Shown here: positions 7,289 to 16,105 of the stretch, one piece after another
How positions within the stretch are numbered: position 1 is the first letter of the stretch
How the letters are laid out: every line of letters begins with the position of its first letter
NCBI GenBank assembly: GCA_902512865.1
Contig: CABXKZ010000001.1
Location: 1-64,000 of the forward strand
Length of the DNA stretch: 64,000 nucleotides
From: an uncultured marine group I thaumarchaeote
Lineage (GTDB): Archaea; Thermoproteota; Nitrososphaeria; Nitrososphaerales; Nitrosopumilaceae
Direction: 5' to 3'
The notes under the pieces: generated by a model
Told to the model about the DNA's origin: nothing
Databases searched by the model: none
What the model saw: the letters and a program-made list of their open reading frames with translations, nothing else
Made by a program: the position numbers and the translations under genes

Positions 7289-7582
7289 TCATCTTTCGTA
7301 GTATTCAACTGGATAATCAAACTGTTTGTTGTAATCAACTGCTTCCCAAAACTTCTCATCATCAATATCTCTACCTTCTGATAACCAAACATTGAGAACT
7401 TTTTGCATGAAGAGTTTTGTGGTATCATCTATCTCAGGTCTTTTGCCTGTACTTTGTTCTATTTGGTCACGATTCTTCTTTAGTGCTGTTAGAACCTGTT
7501 TGAGAGACTTGCCATTCTTGAGTGACTGTTTTGCCTGCATTTCAGCCATCTTCTCTTCTTCTGATTTTCCAAAAAATCGCAT
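7289..7582 (-). CDS. Conserved hypothetical protein, 97 aa
   Basis: A soluble, charged, mostly helical protein. It has an N-terminal EEEKMAEMQAKQSLKNG helix, a lysine-rich middle (LTALKKNRDQIEQS) and an aromatic C-terminus (DEKFWEAVDYNKQFDYPVEYYER). There is no signal peptide, membrane segment or metal motif. I do not recognise the family. It converges on the C2H2 gene with 12 bp between them, and is divergent from the RGG/zinc-ribbon gene. Confidence 0.75.
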   Translation of the reverse strand: MRFFGKSEEEKMAEMQAKQSLKNGKSLKQVLTALKKNRDQIEQSTGKRPEIDDTTKLFMQKVLNVWLSEGRDIDDEKFWEAVDYNKQFDYPVEYYER

Positions 7583-7649
7583 GTCAGATGAGGGAGTTTT
7601 GTATCTTTAAGTCTGATCTGGAAATGATCCCTTAGTATAATTAGGGGTT

Positions 7650-8099
7650 ATGCAACCAAAATTCAGAAATAATATGGGTTATGATAGACCACCACGAGAA
7701 ATGCACGACGCAAAATGTGGAGATTGCGGTAAAGATTGCCAGGTTCCATTTGAGCCTCGTAATGACAAACCAGTTTATTGTAACGATTGCTTCCAAGATC
7801 ACAAACCAGCAAGAGATGACCGTGGCGGAGGCCGATTTGGTAGAGGCGGCGGTGGACGATATGGTGGAAATAGAGATGGCGGACGTGGAGCCGGCGGATA
7901 TGGTAGAAACAGCCGCGGCGGTGGAGGCGGATATGGTAGAGACAGACCTCCAAGAGAAATGCACAAAGCAACTTGTGGGGATTGCGGTAACGAATGTGAA
8001 GTACCATTCAAACCAAGCGGAGACAAACCAGTTTATTGTAACGATTGCTTCCAAGATCACAAACCAGCAAGAGATGACCGTGGACGCGGAAGATATTAG
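7650..8099 (+). CDS. Duplicated zinc-ribbon protein with RGG linker
   Basis: The 149-residue protein has two copies (about 10-55 and 100-145) of a CxxC...CxxC zinc domain. Each reads C-G-D-C, then VPF.P..DKPVYC, then NDCFQDHKPARDDRG. A linker rich in RGG, GRGG and GGYGR joins them. CxxC domains of this type occur in bacterial and archaeal small proteins of unclear function, and RGG linkers commonly bind RNA. An RNA-binding or RNA-chaperone role is therefore likely but inferred. The start ATG is preceded by TATAATTAGG. Overlapping long frames on both strands are shadows caused by the low-complexity sequence. Confidence 0.9.
   Translation: MQPKFRNNMGYDRPPREMHDAKCGDCGKDCQVPFEPRNDKPVYCNDCFQDHKPARDDRGGGRFGRGGGGRYGGNRDGGRGAGGYGRNSRGGGGGYGRDRPPREMHKATCGDCGNECEVPFKPSGDKPVYCNDCFQDHKPARDDRGRGRY
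7764..8083 (+). repeat. Two identical 62-bp segments inside the zinc-ribbon gene
   Basis: Bases 7764-7825 and 8022-8083 are identical over 62 bp. They encode the same DKPVYCNDCFQDHKPARDDR stretch with the same codons, while the upstream halves of the two domains differ at many sites. Perfect synonymous-site identity over only part of the duplicated domain points to gene conversion or a very recent partial duplication. Confidence 0.9.
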
Positions 8100-8133
8100 T
8101 CCATTTTTATACAAATAATCTACTCAAAAATTA

Positions 8134-8325
8134 TTGAATTTCAACTGTGTTTACCCATCTTGTGATTTTAAGAAAAATGATATTGTAGAAGAAGAGTTCC
8201 TAAAGCATCTCAATGATGTACATCATGATGAGATGGTAGAGGCATCAGAAAGAGAAAGCATTCCGATTAAGATGATTGAGATGATATCAGTGTCAAATTC
8301 GACGGTATTCATTAATTCTGGCTAG
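8134..8325 (+). CDS. DUF1059-like small C2H2-type protein, 63 aa
   Basis: The frame starts at TTG 8134 and gives MNFNCVYPSCDF..., with C5 and C10 followed by HLNDVHHDEM, so two cysteines and two or three histidines form a likely zinc site. This resembles DUF1059-type proteins of archaea (C..C...H...HH). The C-terminal 25 residues are hydrophobic/amphipathic. It lies 34 bp after the RGG protein and could share its transcript. The TTG start is inferred; no in-frame ATG precedes the first cysteine. Confidence 0.55.
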   Translation: MNFNCVYPSCDFKKNDIVEEEFLKHLNDVHHDEMVEASERESIPIKMIEMISVSNSTVFINSG

Positions 8326-8334
8326 ATTATTCAT

Positions 8335-8457
8335 TTATCTAAAAATTTTTTCTATCTTCTTCCGTCCGTCCTTTCCCATCATAAAGAAAGCTCCGGCACC
8401 CAATAATGCAGTTGGAATTGCCAAGTATAGCAGATCTAGTATTGGGTCTCCACACAT
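8335..8457 (-). CDS. Small single-pass membrane protein, 40 aa
   Basis: On the minus strand ATG at 8457 opens a 40-codon frame ending TAA at 8335. It begins MCGDPILDLLYLAIPTALLG, has one hydrophobic helix (about 7-27) and ends with a basic tail (GKDGRKKIEKIFR). The stretch between 8326 and 8533 otherwise has no coding frame, and the helix-plus-basic-tail layout is what tiny membrane proteins look like. Function unknown. Confidence 0.5.
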   Translation of the reverse strand: MCGDPILDLLYLAIPTALLGAGAFFMMGKDGRKKIEKIFR

Positions 8458-8533
8458 ACTATCTATCGCAATAACTAGTATTTGAAACTAGACGTCAATA
8501 TTCTGAGTCAAAGTAAAATTAGAAAAAAAGGGG

Positions 8534-9067
8534 TCAGAGTACGTCTACAGATTTGCCTTTTGGTTTGGTATCCAAATTGAAGGTTAGTTCAAGGATACCA
8601 TTTGTGTAAGTAGCTTTTGGAGAGTCTGAATCGACCGTGTGTTGAATTGGGACGTTAACATGGTAGTCTTTTTCACCATGTTCTGCATCGATGTGAATGA
8701 TATCCTCATCCACAACGACTTTCACATCGGTCTTTTCAACACCTGGCATCTCGGCAACAATCTTGAGAGTTTGTTCCTTGTCGTCAACCAAGGTGTCTAT
8801 CAGAGGTTCTCTTTTTTCGGCAATTGGCTCTTGGGAGTGGTTGGCACATCCACAAGAATCGACTGTAGGTAAAGTGTCTGGCTTGACATTTCCGTACTCT
8901 TGAATAACAGGCTTTCCGTCAGGTCCTACGGTCATGGTATAACCGAAATATAGTGGGCCTGATTGTCCGCTTGAATTTTGTAGCATCTCAAAGACATCGT
9001 CTAGATTCCCAAAGGAACTAGACATCTGTTTGAAGATTCTATTGAATTCGTCGTTAAACATTGTCAT
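8534..9067 (-). CDS. Hsp20/alpha-crystallin small heat-shock protein
   Basis: The 177-residue product has a C-terminal alpha-crystallin domain (about 92-170). LKIVAEMPGVEKTDVKVVV is the typical first strand pair, and the NGILELTF motif comes near the end. The N-terminus is phenylalanine- and serine-rich, as in chaperones that bind unfolded clients. A CGCANH segment about residue 72 is unusual for the family and could bind metal. GAGGT five bases before the ATG is a good ribosome-binding site, and a TATATAA-type box lies near 9098-9106. Confidence 0.93.
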   Translation of the reverse strand: MTMFNDEFNRIFKQMSSSFGNLDDVFEMLQNSSGQSGPLYFGYTMTVGPDGKPVIQEYGNVKPDTLPTVDSCGCANHSQEPIAEKREPLIDTLVDDKEQTLKIVAEMPGVEKTDVKVVVDEDIIHIDAEHGEKDYHVNVPIQHTVDSDSPKATYTNGILELTFNLDTKPKGKSVDVL

Positions 9068-9190
9068 ATTTACCTCTATTATGTCATATACGTTACATTA
9101 TATAAGTTTTATTTTCTATTCATGAGTATACTTACAATATATATCTAAAATTACATAATCTTATTATATATGTCATAGGTATTATATTCT
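9068..9190. promoter_or_regulatory. Divergent promoter region of hsp20 and the 9191 gene
   Basis: This AT-rich 123-bp spacer carries TATA-like elements on both strands: about 9098-9106 for hsp20, and a TTATATA stretch about 25 bp before 9191 for the plus gene. The heptamer TGTCATA occurs three times (near 9063, 9080 and 9169). That repetition, in a heat-shock promoter, makes it a candidate operator, but the short length means chance cannot be excluded. Confidence 0.4.
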
Positions 9191-9847
9191 ATGAGAACAA
9201 GTGGTGTTTCCATGCCTGAAGTTGTGCGTGAAATCATTACTAGAAACCGCTCAATTTACGACTGCATGAAGATGGATGTCATTAATTTCACCGCATTGGC
9301 AGTCAAGATTCAACCTGATGTCGAAAAGACGATGGGTGGCCCTGTTCATCTGAATACAATAGTAGTTGCCATAAAGCGATATGCCGACTCTTTTGAGACT
9401 ACAAATGAAATGATAGATGAGCCAGTTCTGAAAGATGCCAGACTAACCCTAACTGATGGAATTATGGGCATACAATGGAATATGGTAGATGCAGGAGATG
9501 AGATGACAAAGATGCTAAACGAGTTCCACAAAGAGTTTACAGATTCAGAGTTTTTTAGATTTGGAGATTCCTTTAGAATTTTAGCCGAAGACAGTGATAA
9601 AGTTAGAAGGATGTTTCAATCCTTACCAAAAGAAAACCAATACAATTCAGGATTAGCAAAAATTAAGGTTGCAGTTCCAGCAGGCCATAGTCGTTCAGAT
9701 GTAATGCAATTTGTGACTGAGATTCTACATTATAATGGGATTGAGATGGCAGATGCGCTATTCACACCAGATGGATTGGTAATTGTTTTGCAAGAAGCAG
9801 ATGCTCCAAGAGCATATGAAAAGTTACGTGCTCAAATTTCTCGATAA
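9191..9847 (+). CDS. Conserved archaeal protein with ACT-like C-terminal region, 218 aa
   Basis: The N-terminal 50 residues (VREIITRNRSIYDCMKMDVINFTALAVKIQPDVEK) look like a helix-turn-helix or helical hairpin. The last 70 residues (AKIKVAVPAGHSRSDVMQFVTEILHYNGIE..., then FTPDGLVIVLQEADAPRAYEKL) show the beta-alpha-beta-beta-alpha-beta layout of an ACT-type sensor domain. This would suit a ligand-responsive regulator, but I cannot name the family. The TATA box 25 bp upstream suggests a leaderless mRNA. Confidence 0.75.
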   Translation: MRTSGVSMPEVVREIITRNRSIYDCMKMDVINFTALAVKIQPDVEKTMGGPVHLNTIVVAIKRYADSFETTNEMIDEPVLKDARLTLTDGIMGIQWNMVDAGDEMTKMLNEFHKEFTDSEFFRFGDSFRILAEDSDKVRRMFQSLPKENQYNSGLAKIKVAVPAGHSRSDVMQFVTEILHYNGIEMADALFTPDGLVIVLQEADAPRAYEKLRAQISR

Positions 9848-9916
9848 ATTCTCTTGAGTTTTGAGGATAAATTTTCTAATACAATCTTAAATTACCATTA
9901 AGAAGGCTGAAATATC

Positions 9917-11380
9917 ATGAATTTGATTTTTCTGAGTATTTTTGAGGAATTTCAAAATTTATTCAAAGACGGATTCTTGTCAAAAATTGATACTGATGCT
10001 CTAGCAGATTCTAATGCTCGAGATTTAGTAAGATCATATTTTGAAAGAAATCCACTTCCTGAAATGGATACCAACAATCCAGGCATGGAAATTATAATAA
10101 ATGGATTAGCAAATGTTCAAAATTTCATAGGTGAGATTTCGATGGGAGAAGGTTCGTTAATTGCATCTGCTCCAATTTTGTTACTTGCTGCAAGTGTTGT
10201 AATTATTTTAGGCGTATTAGGTGAGGCATTTTTCAAAAAGACTGGAATTCCAGACATCGCATTTTTGATGATACTAGGTGTAATGATTGGACCAGTACTT
10301 GGAATTGTACAACCGGCTGCAGTTATAGAAATTGTTCCGTACTTTGCAGCACTTGCATTAATCATAATCATGTTTGATGGTGGATATAATCTAAAGATTG
10401 GACAAATTATAAAGACTGCACACTTTTCATTGATTCTAGTAATTTTGGGATTTGCGGCTGCAGTTGGAACTGTTGGTGTATTTGGTCATTATGGTTTAGG
10501 ATGGGAATGGCTTGATAGTATATTGCTTGGAACAATAGTGGGTGGTAGCAGCTCGATCATTGTTTTCGGTTTGGTTAGAAAACTGAGAATTTCAGACAAA
10601 GCAAAATCAATGCTTAGTTTTGAATCTGCATTAACTGATATTTTATCAACAATTGTTGCATTCATTTTGTTTGAAGCAGTACTGTCAGGAACATTCAGTA
10701 TCGATCTGTTGGGCGAAACAATTGGAAGAGCAATTGCAGTTGGTTTGATACTTGGATTCGGAGTAGGAATTCCATGGATGTTTATAATTTCCAAGTTAAG
10801 TAATGCACAACACAGTTACATGCTTACACTAGGCGTTCTGTTTTTGCTATTTTTCTTGGCAACCTCATTTGGAGAATCTGGAGCACTAACAGCACTAGTC
10901 TTTGGATTAATGCTTGGAAACAAAAGGTATTTGCTCAAAAAACTACGAATCAAGCTACCAGAACATACCATAGACAATTCACTTCATAGTCAGGTTACCT
11001 TCATTGTTAGAGCATTCTTCTTCGTCTTTGTAGGACTGTTAGCAAGCTTTGGCCAGATTGAATATGTCATATTTGGAATAATAGCGGCTGTGGCAATCTA
11101 CGTTGGAAGAATCATAATTACACACACAGCGCTTGTGCGTGGATTCTCTAGATTAGATAAGAGTGTTACATCTGTAATGATACCAAGAGGATTAGCTGCG
11201 GCTGTACTAGCTACAATACCGCTTACAATGGGACTTCAAAATGGAGAGGCCTATCCGCAGATAATATTTTTCATAATACTAACATCTGTAATAATTACAA
11301 CAATTGGATTGGGTAGAGCAAAGAAAATTCCACCACCAGAAGGTTCAGGTGGATTTGTTACAGAAACAAAAGATAAATAA
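9917..11380 (+). CDS. Na+/H+ or K+/H+ antiporter, CPA family
   Basis: The 487-residue polytopic membrane protein has about 12-13 hydrophobic helices after an 80-residue hydrophilic N-terminus. Family-typical segments are GIPDIAFLMILGVMIGPVLG, IIIMFDGGYNL, and FESALTDILSTIVAF, where the acidic residue of the ion path sits. The helix VMIPRGLAAAVLAT near the end is typical of NhaP-type exchangers. It exchanges cytosolic Na+ or K+ for protons, useful in seawater or for pH control. The extra N-terminal segment of about 80 residues is unusual. Confidence 0.9.
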   Translation: MNLIFLSIFEEFQNLFKDGFLSKIDTDALADSNARDLVRSYFERNPLPEMDTNNPGMEIIINGLANVQNFIGEISMGEGSLIASAPILLLAASVVIILGVLGEAFFKKTGIPDIAFLMILGVMIGPVLGIVQPAAVIEIVPYFAALALIIIMFDGGYNLKIGQIIKTAHFSLILVILGFAAAVGTVGVFGHYGLGWEWLDSILLGTIVGGSSSIIVFGLVRKLRISDKAKSMLSFESALTDILSTIVAFILFEAVLSGTFSIDLLGETIGRAIAVGLILGFGVGIPWMFIISKLSNAQHSYMLTLGVLFLLFFLATSFGESGALTALVFGLMLGNKRYLLKKLRIKLPEHTIDNSLHSQVTFIVRAFFFVFVGLLASFGQIEYVIFGIIAAVAIYVGRIIITHTALVRGFSRLDKSVTSVMIPRGLAAAVLATIPLTMGLQNGEAYPQIIFFIILTSVIITTIGLGRAKKIPPPEGSGGFVTETKDK

Positions 11381-11385
11381 TTGCT

Positions 11386-12297
11386 TTATACGTCTATAGA
11401 TTCTTTTAAGCCTTTGTAGCGGTTTCGGATTGTAACTTCAGTAACATTTGCAGCTTCTGCAATGTCACGTTGTGTTTTATCTTCACCATTTTTAACACAA
11501 GATAAGTACAATGCGGCTGCGGCTAATCCCATTGGATCTTTTCCTGCAGATGCTTCGTTTGCTTGTGCAATTTTTAAGACTTTGATTGCATAACGTTTTG
11601 TTTTTTCTGCAATACCAATTTTACTTGCAATTCTTGCAACACACTGTACTGAATCAGTAACAGGCATTTTTAGATCTAATTCTTTAACTAATAATCGATA
11701 ACAACGTGCAATGTCTTTTCTTTTGATGTTTGCAGCAATCTCAACATCTTTAAGATTTCTTGGTGTTTCTGTATCACGACATGCAGCATACAATGCAGAT
11801 GCCATTAATGCAGAAATTGATCGTCCTCTTACAAGACCTTTGTCTAGTGCTTTACGATAAATGTAAGCTGCTTTTTCAACAACAGATTCTGAAATTGCAA
11901 GTTTGTCTTTTAGTCTATTTAGTTCACTGAATGCTTGTCTAAAGTTTCTGTCAACTGGTTCATGAACTTGACTTCTACTGTCCCAGGTTCTTAATCTTTC
12001 AATTGTATTTTTCATTGATGCAGTTAATGGTTTACCTGATGCATCTTTGTTTACAGGATTAATTACAGTTGCAAGACCCATGTCATGCATTGTTAGTGAT
12101 GTTGGTGCACCAGCTCTTGCTCTGTCACCATGTTCATCTTGTGTAAAGGAACGCCATTCAGGACCAGATTCTTGTAGTTTTTCTGACATTACAAAACCAC
12201 ATTTGGAGCAAAACATTTCGCCAGATTCATTATCTGTGACCATTTTACCTTTAACACAACGTGGGCAACTATCTTTTGAGGCGCCTTGATTAACCAT
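11386..12297 (-). CDS. tfb: Transcription initiation factor IIB (TFB)
   Basis: The 303-residue protein has the N-terminal zinc ribbon (CPRC at 14-17, then CSKCG about 32-36) and the B-reader/linker with EWRSFTQDEHGDRARAG. Two cyclin folds follow (about 100-195 and 200-300). A final arginine-rich TEVTIRNRYKGL helix belongs to the BRE-reading helix-turn-helix. It recruits RNA polymerase to TBP-bound TATA promoters. Length and domains are complete. Thaumarchaea often carry several TFB genes; only this one is in the window. Confidence 0.97.
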   Translation of the reverse strand: MVNQGASKDSCPRCVKGKMVTDNESGEMFCSKCGFVMSEKLQESGPEWRSFTQDEHGDRARAGAPTSLTMHDMGLATVINPVNKDASGKPLTASMKNTIERLRTWDSRSQVHEPVDRNFRQAFSELNRLKDKLAISESVVEKAAYIYRKALDKGLVRGRSISALMASALYAACRDTETPRNLKDVEIAANIKRKDIARCYRLLVKELDLKMPVTDSVQCVARIASKIGIAEKTKRYAIKVLKIAQANEASAGKDPMGLAAAALYLSCVKNGEDKTQRDIAEAANVTEVTIRNRYKGLKESIDV

Positions 12298-12410
12298 AAT
12301 GTTAACTCATTACAGAATTGGTTTATAATCCTAATTGTTTGGTCATGCCTGAATTGAGCCTGAAAGGAATCTGCAATATCAGTTAATTATAGAAAAGGTT
12401 GATTATTTGT

Positions 12411-13991
12411 ATGAATTCTAGATTTTTCATAATTCCAGTTTTTCTTATAGGATTATTATTTTTAGGATTAGTTCCAGATTCATTAGGACATGGTCTTGGT
12501 TCTGAGACAATGCCTCCAGTAATGATTGGTGATACAGAAGCTACTCTAGAAGTTAATTCATTTACAAATTATGTTGACATTGATGGAGAAGAAATTGGAA
12601 TAAAGCAGATTACAATTAATTTGTTTGAGAGTTTTATTGGCATGAATTCCAATGCTGTAGAACCAATCAACAATGTAACATTTCAAGTTGAATTGATAAA
12701 AGGGAATACCATACTAATCAATGAAACATTTCAAAGAGATGATGGTGTTTTGACAATGAATCTTACACCATCAAATAATGAAGATGTAAGAGTTTTGGAA
12801 CGTGAAACAGTTGCATCATTTTTGGGATTAGCAAGTGAACAATACAACTTTGAAGGAAAGATTTTTGAAAATGGTGGTTTGTATGAGTTTAAAATTACAG
12901 TTATAACAATTAATAGTTACGATAATCTTTTAATGGATCCTGTAAATTATGAACTTGGAATTTCAATTGAAGAAACTACTAGATATGATATCAATGATGT
13001 AAATTATGGAATACAGAGTTTAGGGATTATTACATACTTTGATCAAATAATAGATTTTGAATACAATGATCAAACAAAAGAAATAAAATTTTCATTTCCA
13101 TTTGAATGGAATCAAAAAACAATTGATCAAACAACTGTAATTCATGGAGAAGTTTTGGTACCAAAAACATTTGGTGATCTTTTGGTTTCAAAGTATATTG
13201 CAACATTAAATGGATTAGAGTTACCTGAATCAATGGTAAATATAGATGACTTTTCAGCTGATGATAGACTTGTTCATGTTGTTGTAAGTCAAAATGAATT
13301 ACAAGAGATTTTTCTAACTAGTCAATTTAATGAAGATTTGATTTTGATGACAATAAAACCTGAAAGTGCTTTACCATTATCAGGAGTTACAGAAAATGGA
13401 CAATTCAAAATTAAGTTATGGTGGGATGGTGAATTAAAATCTGGCCAAACTTCAGTTCTTCATTATGATGTGTTGGATACATTTCTTAGAGACAAACCAA
13501 TTGCAGTTCCATATGAATTAAAATTATTCCATAATGAAAAAGAAATACAAAATAAAACTGGAACAAGTACTGGCTCAAAAATGCAAAGTGATAGTTTTGA
13601 GTTTTTCATTCCAACAGACATATCTGGAATTTTAGTTGTGAAATTTGAGAATCTAGATGGAAGTAAACTGGCAAATGTTGAATTTCCAATAATTATAGAT
13701 AGAAAAAATCCTATTTCAACTAGTTACCAAATACCTAATTGGGTAAAAAATAATGCTGGATGGTGGGCTGATGGACAGATTCCAGATTCTGCGTTTGTGC
13801 AAGGAATTCAGTTTCTGATAAAAGATGGAATAATTATTGTGCCAGTTAGTGAAAGTACTGCTCAAAATGAATCAAATATTCCAGAATGGATTAAAACTAA
13901 TGCTGGATGGTGGGCTGATGGACAGATTGATGATAAGACATTTGCAAAAGGAATTGAATTTTTAATAAAGATCGGGCTTATTGTTGTTTAA
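12411..13991 (+). CDS. Exported protein with two C-terminal GWWADGQ repeats
   Basis: From ATG 12411 (a TTG at 12399 is possible) the 526-residue product has a signal peptide (FFIIPVFLIGLLFLGLVPDSLG). A long beta-rich region of about 400 residues follows, then two copies of a 37-residue motif: IP.W.K.NAGWWADGQI.D..F..GI.FLIK.G.I.V. This motif is common at the ends of exported thaumarchaeal proteins and may anchor or bind in the cell envelope; its role is not known to me. A 31-bp exact DNA repeat underlies the two motifs (13751-13781, 13898-13928). Its end overlaps the convergent cyclophilin gene by 14 bp. Confidence 0.8.
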   Translation: MNSRFFIIPVFLIGLLFLGLVPDSLGHGLGSETMPPVMIGDTEATLEVNSFTNYVDIDGEEIGIKQITINLFESFIGMNSNAVEPINNVTFQVELIKGNTILINETFQRDDGVLTMNLTPSNNEDVRVLERETVASFLGLASEQYNFEGKIFENGGLYEFKITVITINSYDNLLMDPVNYELGISIEETTRYDINDVNYGIQSLGIITYFDQIIDFEYNDQTKEIKFSFPFEWNQKTIDQTTVIHGEVLVPKTFGDLLVSKYIATLNGLELPESMVNIDDFSADDRLVHVVVSQNELQEIFLTSQFNEDLILMTIKPESALPLSGVTENGQFKIKLWWDGELKSGQTSVLHYDVLDTFLRDKPIAVPYELKLFHNEKEIQNKTGTSTGSKMQSDSFEFFIPTDISGILVVKFENLDGSKLANVEFPIIIDRKNPISTSYQIPNWVKNNAGWWADGQIPDSAFVQGIQFLIKDGIIIVPVSESTAQNESNIPEWIKTNAGWWADGQIDDKTFAKGIEFLIKIGLIVV

Positions 13992-15525
13992 TTCTATTTT
14001 TAATTACAATGATAACTGCGGCTGGTGCTACAAAGTACATTCCAATGTTTAGTAGAATGATTCCAATACCATAACCTAACATCTCTTCTTCAGTGTCAAC
14101 ATCAACATAGTTGAGTAGTGTTAATGAAGTGAGTAATGGAGTTAGTGTTACTTTTACTGCTTCTTTGAAGATTGGATTTTCTCTTTCATAATCTGCTACA
14201 TATGGTGAAAATGAATAATAAAATTGGTTGAAACCAGTCATGAATACAGTTCCAGATTGTGTTGTCATAACGGTATTATCTCTAATCTCTCTCAAAAATT
14301 GAACTTGTGGTGCCATCTCACTACCAAACGCTGCAGTTGCAATTAGACATCCGCCACCTTCTTCATTAGAACTAGTTACTTCTTCGGAGTCTTCAGAAGG
14401 TGGAGGTCCTGAATGAATTAGTTTAAATGATTTTATCAGGTCAGTTATTTCGTCTTCATGATTGTAATAGTCAGTTAAATGATTTGTATATTGAATTGTG
14501 TAAACTCGATTATCATTAACAAACACAATTATCGAAAAGCCTACCTCTCTAACTTGATCATTCAAATTTTCAAATTTTCCTGTTGCACGAAGGATGTATG
14601 CAGGATTATCATCAATTGATGTTTGTCCTTCATCCGTAATTGTCAAAACGTTCTGTGTAATCAGAGGGCTAATCTTATCTTGTAATTTTAAAACTTCATC
14701 TGCAAGAGTACCAGATGTACCATCAATGGTTAGCGATAATGCAGGACTTGAAGTTGAAGTTTGAGGTCCTAAAACAACTAGATCAGGAACGTTAGGATCA
14801 GTTTTTGGTGGCGATTGTATTAACCATCCAACTGGGGAATTAAAAGAGACTCCAAGATAGTTGTTAGTGTAAAGTTCAGGAGTTGTTTTCATAAGTGGTG
14901 CATCACTTTTTGTTAGTGATTTTTGATCAAGTATGTTAGTGATTTCACTACGATCTTTAACAATTGCCTTACTGACAACTGCTTTGAATGTTTGAACTGC
15001 TTGGTCATTTGGCATTGTTTCTAATTCCGCAATTTTATCTAAAGTTTCAAAACTTTCTTGAGTGATAATTCTTCCAAATACAGTATATTGACCATCAAGG
15101 AAAGTAGAATCTTTATGAATAATGAAAAATTGTGAACCTGCACTATTTGGATCATTTGAACGTGCCATAGATACAATTCCTCTTTCATGTGAGATGTCAT
15201 TAAATTCTGCATCTATTTTATATCCTGGATCACCTGTTCCCCACGAAGACATTGAAACACCAGCTTGTGCAGTTAATGGATCACCACCTTGAATCATGAA
15301 TCCAGGAATAATTCTATGAAAGATTGTTCCATCGTAAACTCCATCTTCAGTTAATTTTAGAAAATTATCAACATGATTTGGTGCGTGATTAGGAAAAAAT
15401 TCAATAACAATATCACCAGAACTAGTTTCTAGAACAACTACAATGTCTTCATTTTCTGCAAAAGCTTGAGGAGTGATGGCTATAATTAATAATGTAAGAG
15501 GTATAGAGAGGAGTTTTCCATTCAT
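13978..15525 (-). CDS. Exported cyclophilin-type peptidyl-prolyl isomerase with CFI-box C-terminus
   Basis: The 515-residue protein has a signal peptide (residues 1-23) and a cyclophilin domain at about 28-180. The domain contains FHRIIPGFMIQGGDP, GSQFFI and FLDGQYTVFGRI, all near-canonical. A PsbP-like lipocalin-type middle domain follows (about 210-375). The tail begins GGGCLIATAAFGSEMAP, matching the CFI-box C-terminal module of exported proteins, then a hydrophobic helix and basic end. The isomerase should act outside the cell membrane, tethered by its C-terminal helix. The three-part fusion is distinctive. Confidence 0.9.
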   Translation of the reverse strand: MNGKLLSIPLTLLIIAITPQAFAENEDIVVVLETSSGDIVIEFFPNHAPNHVDNFLKLTEDGVYDGTIFHRIIPGFMIQGGDPLTAQAGVSMSSWGTGDPGYKIDAEFNDISHERGIVSMARSNDPNSAGSQFFIIHKDSTFLDGQYTVFGRIITQESFETLDKIAELETMPNDQAVQTFKAVVSKAIVKDRSEITNILDQKSLTKSDAPLMKTTPELYTNNYLGVSFNSPVGWLIQSPPKTDPNVPDLVVLGPQTSTSSPALSLTIDGTSGTLADEVLKLQDKISPLITQNVLTITDEGQTSIDDNPAYILRATGKFENLNDQVREVGFSIIVFVNDNRVYTIQYTNHLTDYYNHEDEITDLIKSFKLIHSGPPPSEDSEEVTSSNEEGGGCLIATAAFGSEMAPQVQFLREIRDNTVMTTQSGTVFMTGFNQFYYSFSPYVADYERENPIFKEAVKVTLTPLLTSLTLLNYVDVDTEEEMLGYGIGIILLNIGMYFVAPAAVIIVIKNRIKQQ

Positions 15526-15600
15526 AAATTTTAAAATTTTATCTATAATAAAAATTAGATCTGCAATTGACTTTTAACGATCTATTTTTCAACTTGTTCT

Positions 15601-16104
15601 ATGGAATTTAATGAAAAGATTCATACCCATTTAATGTCTGTTTGGAGAGAATCAAAATCATTTTTTGGTATTGGTGGAAAAGAAGGGATGCTAATATTAA
15701 CAGATAATCATTTCATATTTCTAAAAAGAACTGAGAGAATGAAAAAATGGTGGGGGGCAGCAAGTAAAAGACAGATAGTTACGTTATTACAAAATAAAAA
15801 TACAATGACTGATAAATTGGATGGATATGAGGAAAAAGATTTACAGGTTGACTTGGAAGAAGTAAAAGAAAAATATATCAGTAAAATTACATTTGATAAC
15901 ATTTTGGAGATTGATGCAGAAGAAAAAACATGGGGTAGTATATTAAAAATAGAAGCTATTGAGAATGGAAAGAAGAAAAATTATGAGTTTTCAATTGTAC
16001 AAGACTGGGTGAAATACCCAATTAAAGATCCAACAAAATATCTTATTGTCGATTGGAAACCTTGTGTAGAGTTCGTCAAATCAAGACAAAGAGTCACAAC
16101 ATAA
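15601..16104 (+). CDS. Hypothetical protein, 167 aa
   Basis: Family not recognised. It is soluble and lysine-rich. Successive beta-strand segments (GMLILTDNHFIFLKR, SKITFDNILEIDAE, SILKIEAIENGKKKNYEFSI) and a C-terminal helix suggest a PH-like/GRAM-like fold, but this is only an impression. It ends one base before the cbiE start, so the two are almost certainly co-transcribed. Confidence 0.7.
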   Translation: MEFNEKIHTHLMSVWRESKSFFGIGGKEGMLILTDNHFIFLKRTERMKKWWGAASKRQIVTLLQNKNTMTDKLDGYEEKDLQVDLEEVKEKYISKITFDNILEIDAEEKTWGSILKIEAIENGKKKNYEFSIVQDWVKYPIKDPTKYLIVDWKPCVEFVKSRQRVTT

Positions 16105-16105
16105 A

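Noticed and set aside
7641..8118. Several long overlapping frames on both strands over the RGG/zinc-ribbon gene
   Set aside because: They are by-products of the Gly/Arg-rich low-complexity coding sequence. Only the frame 7650-8099 has CxxC domains and a sensible start.
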